Positions 1 to 5,271 of a DNA stretch of 6,937 nt are shown one piece after another. How positions within the stretch are numbered: position 1 is the first letter of the stretch; each line of letters starts with the position of its first letter. Under the pieces are notes generated by a model. The model ran no database searches, was not told the DNA's origin, and was given only the letters and a program-made list of their open reading frames with translations. Made by a program: the position numbers and the translations under genes. Source of the stretch: Candidatus Apopatocola equi (GTDB lineage Bacteria > Bacillota > Clostridia > Oscillospirales > Oscillospiraceae); NCBI GenBank assembly GCA_018065965.1, contig JAGHSH010000243.1:1-6937 (forward strand), given 5' to 3'.

Positions 1-604
1 CGCCCTCTACACCGAGCCCGAAGAGGGCAAGGCGCTGCTGAACGCCATGGTCGACCATCTGGAACCCTTCTTTGAGCCCATGGCCGATGTGTTCAAGCCC
101 GACTGGTGGTCTCTCACCGACGATACCTGCGCCGCCACCACGCCCTTCTTCTCTCCCGCCATTTATGAGGACGTGTTCCTGCCCATCTACAAGCGTCTGG
201 CTGCTTCCGCCCAGAAGCGCGACATCCCCGTCCTCTTCCACAACTGCGGCAAGATCGGCGAGTTCATCCCCTTCATGATCGACTTCGGCGTGGAGCTCAC
301 CGAGCCCGCTCAGGAGATCAACGACCTGAACGCTCTCAAGGAGCAGTACAAGGGCAAGATCTCCTTCGCCGGCGGCTGGGGCTGGGGCCAGCACATCCCC
401 GAGGGCTATCCCAACAACTGGGATGAGGAAGCCTTCCGTCAGGACATCCGCGACACCATCGACAAGTGGAGCGTGGGCGGCGCTTATGCCTTCGCCGGCT
501 TCCCCGTGGGCGTCCGCGGCGACACCGAGGTGGATCACGTCACCGAGGTCATGCGCGACGAGGTGCACACCTACGGCCGCAAGGTCTACGGCTATACCGA
601 CTGA
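1..604 (+). CDS. URO-D-superfamily methyltransferase-like protein, 5'-truncated by the window edge
   Basis: The reading frame is open from base 2 (ALYTEPEEG...) to TGA at 602-604, giving about 200 C-terminal residues of a protein that should be near 345. By eye it is about two-thirds identical to the product of 1024-2058 and shares DDTC, PFFSP.IYED.FLP.Y, FHNCGKI and the YGRKVYGYT tail. Members of this family (MtaA, MtbA, CmuA) move methyl groups between corrinoid proteins and thiols or other acceptors, using a zinc held by His-X-Cys and a distal Cys. Here His (239-241) and Cys (245-247) are present, but the distal Cys is Ala (494-496, in AYAFAGF). The GGWDW motif reads GGWGW, with Gly at 380-382. 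Either change could alter or abolish zinc-dependent transfer, so it may be divergent, regulatory or decaying. The ATG at 47 is internal and is not the start. Family assignment is firm; activity and substrate are unknown. Confidence 0.88.
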   Translation, partial: ALYTEPEEGKALLNAMVDHLEPFFEPMADVFKPDWWSLTDDTCAATTPFFSPAIYEDVFLPIYKRLAASAQKRDIPVLFHNCGKIGEFIPFMIDFGVELTEPAQEINDLNALKEQYKGKISFAGGWGWGQHIPEGYPNNWDEEAFRQDIRDTIDKWSVGGAYAFAGFPVGVRGDTEVDHVTEVMRDEVHTYGRKVYGYTD

Positions 605-606
605 TA

Positions 607-732
607 TACGCCTTCTACCACTCCGGCCTGGTCTCCTATTACGGCGATCCCGTGGTGGAGGAGGTCAAGCGCATCGTCCGCGACGAGGCCCACTGGTACG
701 GCCGCAGGATCTACGGCTATACCGGGGAATAA
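607..732 (+). pseudogene. Relic of the 3' end of another URO-D-type methyltransferase gene
   Basis: Three bases after the stop of the truncated gene, in a different frame, there are 41 codons and a TAA encoding the family's C-terminus. It begins YAFYHSGLVSYYGDPVVEEV and ends RDEAHWYGRRIYGYTGE. The segment RDEAHWYG is identical to the end of the 1024-2058 product, and the tail differs only as RRI for KKV. It has no start codon or ribosome site of its own, and homology begins abruptly at about 607, at the residue level where the distal zinc ligand lies. I infer the scar of a deletion or unequal crossover in the tandem array that removed most of a fourth copy. An assembly collapse between near-identical copies is the main alternative. 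Confidence 0.75.
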
Positions 733-771
733 CAGACGCCGGAACGCAAAGTACAGATAACATTTTTGCAT

Positions 772-810
772 ACCGCCGGGAGGGGCTTCGGCCTCTCTCC
801 CGGCGGTTTT
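772..810 (+). terminator. Intrinsic terminator after the upstream methyltransferase copy and relic
   Basis: An 11-bp GC-rich stem pairs ACCGCCGGGAG (772-782) with CTCCCGGCGGT (797-807). It extends inward through a 2-nt bulge to GGGC/GCCT pairing around a TTCG loop (787-790). The stem is followed by TTTT (807-810). It would end transcription of the upstream copy and isolate the promoter of the 1024 gene. Confidence 0.85.
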
Positions 811-849
811 CAATTGCACAAAGAATCCCATTGAGAATTTGTGCAATTG
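811..849 (+). promoter_or_regulatory. Perfect 12-bp inverted repeat, candidate operator or RNA hairpin
   Basis: CAATTGCACAAA (811-822) is exactly inverted as TTTGTGCAATTG (838-849) around a 15-nt spacer. It directly abuts the T-run of the preceding terminator and is about 90 bases upstream of the putative -35 of the 1024 gene. There is no T-run behind it, so it is unlikely to be a second terminator. The core TGCACAA recurs in the palindrome at 887-920, which favours a pair of binding sites for one dimeric regulator. A structured leader RNA would need a promoter further upstream, and I see none. Confidence 0.55.
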
Positions 850-886
850 AAACAGCACATTTTTTGCGGAAAATACCGTTTTTCTT

Positions 887-920
887 CCAAAATGCACAAC
901 TTTCGGTTGTGCATTTATGG
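887..920 (+). promoter_or_regulatory. Second palindrome with the TGCACAA core, just upstream of the candidate promoter
   Basis: AAATGCACAAC (890-900) is perfectly inverted as GTTGTGCATTT (906-916) around a 5-nt TTTCG loop. Outer CCA/TGG pairs (887-889 and 918-920) extend it across one unpaired base. It ends 16 bases before the putative -35 hexamer at 937, a usual position for an activator site, and shares its core with the inverted repeat at 811-849. No gene for a regulator is present in the window. Confidence 0.55.
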
Positions 921-936
921 ACTTAGCAGGAAAAAG

Positions 937-966
937 TTGTTTGCCTTTCACGCTTATTTGTTATAT
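937..966 (+). promoter_or_regulatory. Candidate sigma-A promoter for the intact methyltransferase genes
   Basis: TTGTTT (937-942) and TTATAT (961-966) are separated by 18 bases, in an AT-rich stretch that contrasts with the GC-rich genes around it. The match to TTGACA/TATAAT is only moderate and neighbouring hexamers could serve instead. Initiation near 973 would leave a leader of about 50 bases before the ATG at 1024, which has AGGAGG at 1010-1015. I see no comparable promoter ahead of the next two genes, so all three may be transcribed from here. Confidence 0.4.
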
Positions 967-1023
967 CTTTAATGCATAGAATCCAAGGCGTTTTATAACA
1001 GAATTTTATAGGAGGCAAAAGCT

Positions 1024-2058
1024 ATGGCAAAGGTTACTGCGAAAGAAAACTTTTTGAAGCTCTGCAAGGGCGGGCATCCCGATTACGTTCCCGTCTACAC
1101 CATGATGGGCATGCCTTATCTGGACGAATGTGCGGACGCCATGATGGCTCCTCCCATCTTCGGTCAGGGCGGCCCCGGCGCGCCCGTGGATATGTGGGGC
1201 GTACCCTCCAAGGCTCCCTCCACCGGCGTGGCGGCTTCCATGCCCGACACCACCTTTATCCTGCTGGAGGATATTGCCGACTGGAGCAAGGTCATCAAAT
1301 TCCCCCAGGCCAACGACATCGACTTTGAGAAGTGCTACAAGGAAGGCCTTGAGCGCCAGAAGATCGACCGCAATAAGACGGCGCTGAAGGTTGGCCCCGG
1401 CTTCATGCCCTTCCAGGAACTGGTTGCTCTTATGGGCTTTGAGGGCGGCCTCTGCGCCCTCTACACCGATCCCGAGGAGGTCAAGGCCATGCTCAACGCC
1501 ATGGTCGATCACCTTGAGCCTTACTTTGAAAAGACGCTGGATGTCTACCAGCCCGATCTGTGGTACGTGCTGGACGATACCTGCGCCAAGGAGACGCCCT
1601 TCTTCTCTCCCGAGGTCTATGAGGACATCTTCCTGCCCATCTACCACCGCCTGACCGACTGCGCCACCCGCCGGGGCATCCCCGTGATCTTCCACAACTG
1701 CGGCAAGATCGACGAGTTCATCCCCTTCATGATCGACTTCGGCGTGGAGATCGTGGAGCCCACCCAGGAGAGCAACGATATCATGGCGCTCAAGGAGCAG
1801 TACAAGGGCAAGATCTCCTTTGTCGGCGGCTGGGACTGGGCCACGCATATGCCGCCCGAGTACCCCAAGTGGGACGAGGAGTACATCCGTCAGGGCGTGC
1901 GCGACAGCATCGACAAGAACTGCAGGGGCGGCGCTTACGGCTTCTGCGGCGGCGCACTGGGCACCCGCGATGACATGGTCGTGGGCGAGATCCAGAAGGT
2001 CATCCGCGACGAGGCCCACTGGTACGGCAAGAAGGTCTACGGCTACACCGGCGAGTAA
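1024..2058 (+). CDS. URO-D-superfamily corrinoid-type methyltransferase (MtaA/CmuA-like), copy A
   Basis: The protein has 344 residues, matching MtaA/MtbA-like methyltransferases. The start is set by AGGAGG at 1010-1015, eight bases before ATG, and by the MAKVTAKENF N-terminus shared with both downstream copies. Zinc ligands of the family pattern His-X-Cys...Cys are visible as H224 and C226 (FHNCGKI) and C308 (GFCGG). Other conserved blocks are MPDTTFILLEDIADW (73-87), GFEGGLCALYTDP (138-150), DDTCAKETPFFSP (184-196), GGWDW (268-272) and the YGKKVYGYTGE tail. The HemE signature with the PVWxMRQAGR arginines is absent, so this is not a heme-pathway decarboxylase. The expected role is cytoplasmic methyl transfer to or from a corrinoid protein; donor and acceptor cannot be read from the sequence. 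It is the first intact gene behind the candidate promoter and, with H/C/C all in place, the most orthodox copy. Confidence 0.9.
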   Translation: MAKVTAKENFLKLCKGGHPDYVPVYTMMGMPYLDECADAMMAPPIFGQGGPGAPVDMWGVPSKAPSTGVAASMPDTTFILLEDIADWSKVIKFPQANDIDFEKCYKEGLERQKIDRNKTALKVGPGFMPFQELVALMGFEGGLCALYTDPEEVKAMLNAMVDHLEPYFEKTLDVYQPDLWYVLDDTCAKETPFFSPEVYEDIFLPIYHRLTDCATRRGIPVIFHNCGKIDEFIPFMIDFGVEIVEPTQESNDIMALKEQYKGKISFVGGWDWATHMPPEYPKWDEEYIRQGVRDSIDKNCRGGAYGFCGGALGTRDDMVVGEIQKVIRDEAHWYGKKVYGYTGE

Positions 2059-2250
2059 TCGCTTCGCTCTTCCAATCGGACGGTCGCTTTGCGAGCATCC
2101 GATTGGAGTTACTCGCGCTCATCGCGGCAGCTTTGCTGCCTTGGTCGGCGCGAGGGCGCATCAGTGGACGCGCCTCAGGGTATTTTCATCCGGGGAAGCT
2201 CGGATGAAAATGATTTGAATATATTCGCGCCTATGGCGCGAACTCTGCGA
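2059..2250. repeat. Hairpin-dense intergenic element between methyltransferase copies A and B
   Basis: Five stems lie nearly end to end. First, TCCAATCGGA (2071-2080) pairs with 2098-2107, with TCGC-TTT-GCGA nested inside. Second, CTCGCGC (2112-2118) pairs with GCGCGAG (2148-2154), with GGCAGC-TTT-GCTGCC nested (2126-2140). Third, GAGGGCGC (2152-2159) pairs with GCGCCTC (2170-2176) with one bulge, competing with the second. Fourth, ATTTTCATCCG (2182-2192) is perfectly inverted at 2201-2211. Fifth, TTCGCGCC-TAT-GGCGCGAA spans 2224-2242. None is followed by a T-run. It resembles a dispersed intergenic palindromic repeat, or an mRNA stabiliser or attenuator. The frame of copy B happens to stay open through it, but it does not look like coding sequence. 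Confidence 0.65.
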
Positions 2251-2265
2251 GACCAAACAACACAC

Positions 2266-2271
2266 AGGAGG
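2266..2271 (+). promoter_or_regulatory. Ribosome binding site fixing the start of methyltransferase copy B
   Basis: AGGAGG lies nine bases before ATG 2281. It decides the start, because the frame remains open upstream as far as a TTG at 2089 through the hairpin element. The protein from 2281 (MAHVSAKENL) aligns with the N-termini of the other two copies, while the 64 upstream codons match nothing in them. Confidence 0.85.
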
Positions 2272-2280
2272 ATTCAACAT

Positions 2281-3342
2281 ATGGCTCATGTGAGCGCAAA
2301 GGAAAATCTGCTGATGATGGCCCGGGGCGAGAAGCCCTATTATGTGCCCTGGTATTCCCTGATGGGCTCCGACTATAAGGGCGAGTGCGCCACGAAATCC
2401 ATGTTTGTGGATATGTGGGACGAAAACCGCTTCATGAACGGCGGCAAGGACGCCTGGGGCGTGACCTATGCCACCAGCACCGAGGCCAACGGCGGCACCA
2501 TGCCGGACAGCAGCATCATCCTGCTCCATGACATTGCCGACTGGCGCAAGGTTCTGAAGTTCCCGAAGCACAAGGAGTATGACTGGAAGCGCAAGGCCGA
2601 GGAGGACATCAAAAAGCTCAACGTCGACCGTGCCGAGACCGGCATCATCATTGCCAGCCCCAGTCATAACGGCATGTTCCAGCAGCTGGTGGCCTTCATG
2701 GGCTTTGAGGGAGCGCTCTGCGCCCTCTACACCGAGCCCGAGGAGGTCAAGGAGCTCTTCAATGCCATGCTGGAGGAGAGCTACCTGCCCGCCATGAACG
2801 TGATCTTCGACAACTACGATTTCGATCTTTTCGACATCGGCGACGATACCTGCGCCAAGCAGACCCCCTTCTTCTCCCCGGAGATCTATGAGGACATCTT
2901 CCTGCCGGTCTACACCCGTCTGGCCTCCCGTGCCATGGAGCGGGGTATGCCCGTGACCTTCCACAACTGCGGCAAGATCCGGGAGTTCCTCCCCTTTATG
3001 GAGAAGTTCAACGTCCGCTACACCAACCCCGCCCAGGAGACCAACGGTCTGGAGGAGCTGGTGAAGGAATACAAGGGCCGCATGGTGTTCTGCGGCGGCT
3101 GGGACTGGGATTCCCATATGCCGCCCCGCTACCCGGAATTCGACCCCGAAACCGAGGGCGAGCTGATCCGGGAGAGCGTCCGCCATTCCATCGACGCCTA
3201 CAGCGGCGAGGGCAATTACTGCTACAGCGGCAATGCCATGGGCCTGCGCGGCGATCCCGTGACCCGGGAGATCAACGCCATCATCCGCGAGGAGGCCTAT
3301 GTCTACGGCAAGAAGGTCTACGGCTATACCGGCGAATACTGA
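2281..3342 (+). CDS. URO-D-superfamily methyltransferase-like protein, copy B, with altered distal zinc ligand
   Basis: The protein has 353 residues and is colinear with its neighbours, with IILLHDIADWRKVLKFPK (79-96), DDTCAKQTPFFSP (188-200), FHNCGKI (H228, C230), GGWDW (272-276) and a YGKKVYGYTGEY tail. By eye it is closer to copy C than to copy A, for example in MLEE...LPA, FMEKF and the longer insert after GECATKS. At the distal zinc site the motif is NYCYSG. The position equal to C308 of copy A is Ser316, while a Cys sits two residues earlier at 314. A further Cys, 271, precedes the GGWDW loop and is absent from the other copies. An insertion of a few residues (PETEG, 289-293) lies between the ligands. 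Zinc could still be bound through C314 or C271, but geometry and substrate probably differ. No promoter is evident in front, so it is probably co-transcribed with copy A. Function is inferred from family only. Confidence 0.9.
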   Translation: MAHVSAKENLLMMARGEKPYYVPWYSLMGSDYKGECATKSMFVDMWDENRFMNGGKDAWGVTYATSTEANGGTMPDSSIILLHDIADWRKVLKFPKHKEYDWKRKAEEDIKKLNVDRAETGIIIASPSHNGMFQQLVAFMGFEGALCALYTEPEEVKELFNAMLEESYLPAMNVIFDNYDFDLFDIGDDTCAKQTPFFSPEIYEDIFLPVYTRLASRAMERGMPVTFHNCGKIREFLPFMEKFNVRYTNPAQETNGLEELVKEYKGRMVFCGGWDWDSHMPPRYPEFDPETEGELIRESVRHSIDAYSGEGNYCYSGNAMGLRGDPVTREINAIIREEAYVYGKKVYGYTGEY

Positions 3343-3348
3343 TTACTG

Positions 3349-3405
3349 CGCCCGGATGGGACAGCGTGTCTGTCCTGTCCGGGCGTTCGGCGCGGCGGCG
3401 CCGAA
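3349..3405. repeat. Two adjacent strong hairpins between methyltransferase copies B and C
   Basis: The first stem pairs 3349-3364 with 3370-3385: CGCCCGGA against TCCGGGCG, two G-T wobbles, then GGACAG against CTGTCC, around a 5-nt loop. The second follows without a gap: TTCGGCGC (3386-3393) is perfectly inverted at 3398-3405 around GGCG. Neither has a T-run, so neither is a classical terminator. They may protect or tune the mRNA between cistrons. The rest of the gap, 3406-3476, holds only the ribosome site AAAGGAG at 3462-3468. Confidence 0.65.
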
Positions 3406-3476
3406 TGAGAGAGGATGAAAGGTACCCTCTTCCCGCCGGAAAAGGGAAATGGCTGTTGCTGAAAGGAGAATGAACT

Positions 3477-4526
3477 ATGGCAAAGGTTACGGCAAGAGAA
3501 AACTTCATGAAGCTGCTCCGCTGTGAGACCCCCTATTACATCCCCTATTACACCATGTTCAACGAGGAGTACAAAGGAGAGGCACCCCTCAAGAGCATGC
3601 GGCCGGAGTTCTACCCGTCCACCCAGTTCAAAGACGGCGGTACGGATATGTGGGGCATCCCCTACAAGGGCACGGCGGAGGCCGGCGGCGCCACCATGCC
3701 CGACACGACCGTGATCATGCTGCACGACATTGCCGACTGGCGCAAGGTGCTTAAATTCCCCAAGCTCAACGAGTATGACTGGAAGCTCAAAGCACAGAAG
3801 GACTTTGAGGCCATCAAGGCCGACCGGACGCAGTCGGTGATCATGATGGGCTGCCCGGGCATGGGCATGTTCCAGTCGCTGGTGGGTCTTATGGGCTTCG
3901 AGGGCGGCCTCTGCGCCCTCTACACGGATCCCGACGAGGTCAAGGAAATGTTCAATGCCATGCTGGAGGAAACTCTCCTGCCCGCCATCGACATCATGTT
4001 CGATTACTACGATTTCGATTGCTTCGGTATGGGGGACGATACCTGCGCCAAGCAGGTGCCCTTCTTCTCCCCGGAGGTCTATGAGGACGTGTTCCTACCG
4101 GTCTATGACCGTCTGGCCAAACGGGCTCAGGAGCGGGGCATGCCCATCGACTTCCACAACTGCGGCCGCATCGATGAGTTCCTGCCCTTCATGGAGAAGT
4201 TCGGCGTAAAGATCACCAACCCCGTGCAGGAGACCAATGACATCCCCGCGCTGGAAAAGGAATACAAGGGCCGCATGAGCTTTGCCGGCGGCTGGGACTG
4301 GGACTTCCATATGCCCCCCGAATATCCCGAATTCGACGATGAGTACATCCGCGAGGGCGTGCGCCACTCCATCGATACCTACGGCAAGGAGGGCAACTAC
4401 TGCTTCTGCGGCGGCGTGACCGGCAAGATCGGCGAGGAGGCGGCCATGCGCGTGAACATGATCATCCGCGATGAAGTCTATCATTACGGCAAGAAGGTCT
4501 ACGGCTATCCTGTCCCCGAGGAATAA
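3477..4526 (+). CDS. URO-D-superfamily corrinoid-type methyltransferase (MtaA/CmuA-like), copy C
   Basis: The protein has 349 residues, with AAAGGAG eight bases before ATG and the same MAKVTARENF start as copy A. The zinc motif is complete: H227 and C229 (FHNCGRI) plus two candidate distal cysteines, C309 and C311, in NYCFCGG. C311 aligns with C308 of copy A and C309 with C314 of copy B, so this copy carries both arrangements and looks intermediate. Other blocks are VIMLHDIADWRKVLKFPK (79-96), GFEGGLCALYTDPDEVK (140-156), DDTCAKQVPFFSP (187-199) and GGWDW (271-275). The tail reads YGKKVYGYPVPEE instead of YGYTGE. It is the last gene before a strong terminator, consistent with an A-B-C transcription unit. 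The N-terminal third, including the stretch from EYKGEAPLKS to DMWGIPYKG, differs most between copies and may carry substrate or partner specificity. That is inference. Confidence 0.9.
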   Translation: MAKVTARENFMKLLRCETPYYIPYYTMFNEEYKGEAPLKSMRPEFYPSTQFKDGGTDMWGIPYKGTAEAGGATMPDTTVIMLHDIADWRKVLKFPKLNEYDWKLKAQKDFEAIKADRTQSVIMMGCPGMGMFQSLVGLMGFEGGLCALYTDPDEVKEMFNAMLEETLLPAIDIMFDYYDFDCFGMGDDTCAKQVPFFSPEVYEDVFLPVYDRLAKRAQERGMPIDFHNCGRIDEFLPFMEKFGVKITNPVQETNDIPALEKEYKGRMSFAGGWDWDFHMPPEYPEFDDEYIREGVRHSIDTYGKEGNYCFCGGVTGKIGEEAAMRVNMIIRDEVYHYGKKVYGYPVPEE

Positions 4527-4540
4527 AGCGGGGAGCGAAG

Positions 4541-4570
4541 AAAAAGAGCTGCCTCCGGGCGGCTCTTTTT
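4541..4570 (+). terminator. Intrinsic terminator ending the methyltransferase array
   Basis: A 13-bp stem pairs 4541-4553 (AAAAAGAGCTGCC) with 4558-4570 (GGCGGCTCTTTTT), with one G-T wobble and a TCCG loop, and ends in five T. It lies 14 bases after the stop of copy C and separates the array from the metal-handling operon. The A-run on its left also makes it usable in the opposite direction. Confidence 0.9.
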
Positions 4571-4592
4571 CAACATTTGTCGGAAATACCTC

Positions 4593-4621
4593 TTGAAAAA
4601 ACACAAAAAAAGGTATATACT
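4593..4621 (+). promoter_or_regulatory. Near-consensus sigma-A promoter for the GTPase / His-rich protein operon
   Basis: TTGAAA (4593-4598) and TATACT (4616-4621) are spaced by the ideal 17 bases in AT-rich DNA just after the terminator. Initiation would fall near 4628, giving a leader of about 45 bases. That leader contains a small hairpin, ATTCCC (4640-4645) with GGGAAT (4650-4655), ending five bases before the AGGAGG at 4660-4665. A 6-bp dyad, ATACCT (4586-4591) and AGGTAT (4611-4616), brackets the -35 and touches the -10. I see no sequence I recognise as a Zur, NikR or Fur box. Confidence 0.75.
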
Positions 4622-4672
4622 CATAGCATCAATACATGAATTCCCTGCGGGGAATCAAGAGGAGGAGCTAAC

Positions 4673-5269
4673 ATGAACTTTCTTGTTGTCGGCGGCTTTC
4701 TCGGCTCCGGGAAAACCAGCTTCATTCTTCGTCTTGCCCACCACATGATCGACGATCTGGGCATCAATAAAATCGTCATTCTGGAAAATGAGATCGGCGA
4801 GATCGGTATTGACGATCAGGTGCTCCGGGGCTCCGGCTACGAGGTCAAGGGTATGTTCAGCGGCTGCGTCTGCTGCACCATGGCCGGTGAGCTGCCCACC
4901 AATGTGCGCACCATCGAAAAGGATCTGAACCCCGACTGGATCATCATGGAAGCCACCGGCGTAGCCTTCCCCCAGGCCATCAAGGACAATCTGGTCAACG
5001 CCCTGCAGATGAAGCCCCGGGCGGTGTGTCTGGTGGACGCCCAGCGCTGGATGCGGCTGCTCCGTCCCATGGAAAAGCTGCTGCCCTTCCAGCTCAACGG
5101 CGCGGATGTGGTACTCATCAATAAGGCCGATCTGGTGGACGAGGAGACCCGTCAGGCTGTGAAGGAGTCTGTCTCCCAGTACAGCCGGGATGCGGAGCTG
5201 GTGCTCTGCTCTGCCAAGGAAGGCATTGATATTAAGGTATTGGAACGTATTCTGGGAATGGAGGCATAA
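4673..5269 (+). CDS. Short G3E-family (COG0523/CobW-like) GTPase, putative metallochaperone
   Basis: The protein has 198 residues and starts at ATG seven bases after AGGAGG. GTPase signatures appear in order: Walker A GFLGSGKT (8-15), the G3E block ENEIGEIGID (38-47), the COG0523 metal motif C65-V-C67-C68, Walker-B-like IIMEATGVAFP (90-100), NKAD (150-153) for guanine recognition, and CSAK (179-182). Family members couple GTP binding and hydrolysis to inserting or delivering zinc, cobalt, nickel or iron in the cytoplasm. Typical COG0523 proteins run 300-400 residues with a C-terminal CobW_C domain, often with a His-rich arm; this one stops right after the GTPase fold, so that part is missing. 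The next gene, two bases away, encodes a His/Cys-rich protein that may replace it. UreG and HypB are related, but no urease or hydrogenase gene is nearby and the CxCC motif favours COG0523. The metal is not determined. Confidence 0.9.
   Translation: MNFLVVGGFLGSGKTSFILRLAHHMIDDLGINKIVILENEIGEIGIDDQVLRGSGYEVKGMFSGCVCCTMAGELPTNVRTIEKDLNPDWIIMEATGVAFPQAIKDNLVNALQMKPRAVCLVDAQRWMRLLRPMEKLLPFQLNGADVVLINKADLVDEETRQAVKESVSQYSRDAELVLCSAKEGIDIKVLERILGMEA
5260..5264 (+). promoter_or_regulatory. Ribosome binding site of the His/Cys-rich gene inside the GTPase gene
   Basis: GGAGG lies within the last codons of the GTPase gene, seven bases before ATG 5272. The stop (5267-5269) and the next start are two bases apart. 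This arrangement favours translational coupling and matched output of the two proteins. Confidence 0.8.
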
Positions 5270-5271
5270 TT

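Noticed and set aside
592..951. Minus-strand 119-codon frame crossing the relic, terminator and palindromes
   Set aside because: It spans obvious non-coding structures, is antisense to the methyltransferase tail, and shows no family features.
733..1023. A cobalamin riboswitch ahead of the corrinoid-type methyltransferases
   Set aside because: I looked for the conserved B12-box core (GCCACTG-like) and multi-branched layout and did not find it; only the terminator and two simple palindromes are present.
1006..2019. 337-codon minus-strand frame opposite copy A, and the similar 341-codon frame at 2161-3186 and 169-codon frame at 4095-4604
   Set aside because: Antisense frames stay open because of high GC at third codon positions. 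The products are His/Asp/Val-rich repeats of the sense protein pattern with no ribosome sites.
2215..2250. Separate promoter for copy B (TTGAAT, TATATT nearby)
   Set aside because: The hexamers overlap or have wrong spacing; no -35/-10 pair at 16-18 bases could be found.
2089..2280. 64-codon upstream extension of copy B from a TTG
   Set aside because: It lies in the hairpin element, lacks homology to the other copies, and a strong AGGAGG precedes the ATG at 2281 that matches the paralogues' N-termini.
1024..4526. Annotation of the three copies as uroporphyrinogen decarboxylase HemE
   Set aside because: The HemE N-terminal arginine signature (PVWxMRQAGR) is missing, while the HxC...C zinc motif of corrinoid methyltransferases is present. 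Several tandem HemE genes would also make little sense.
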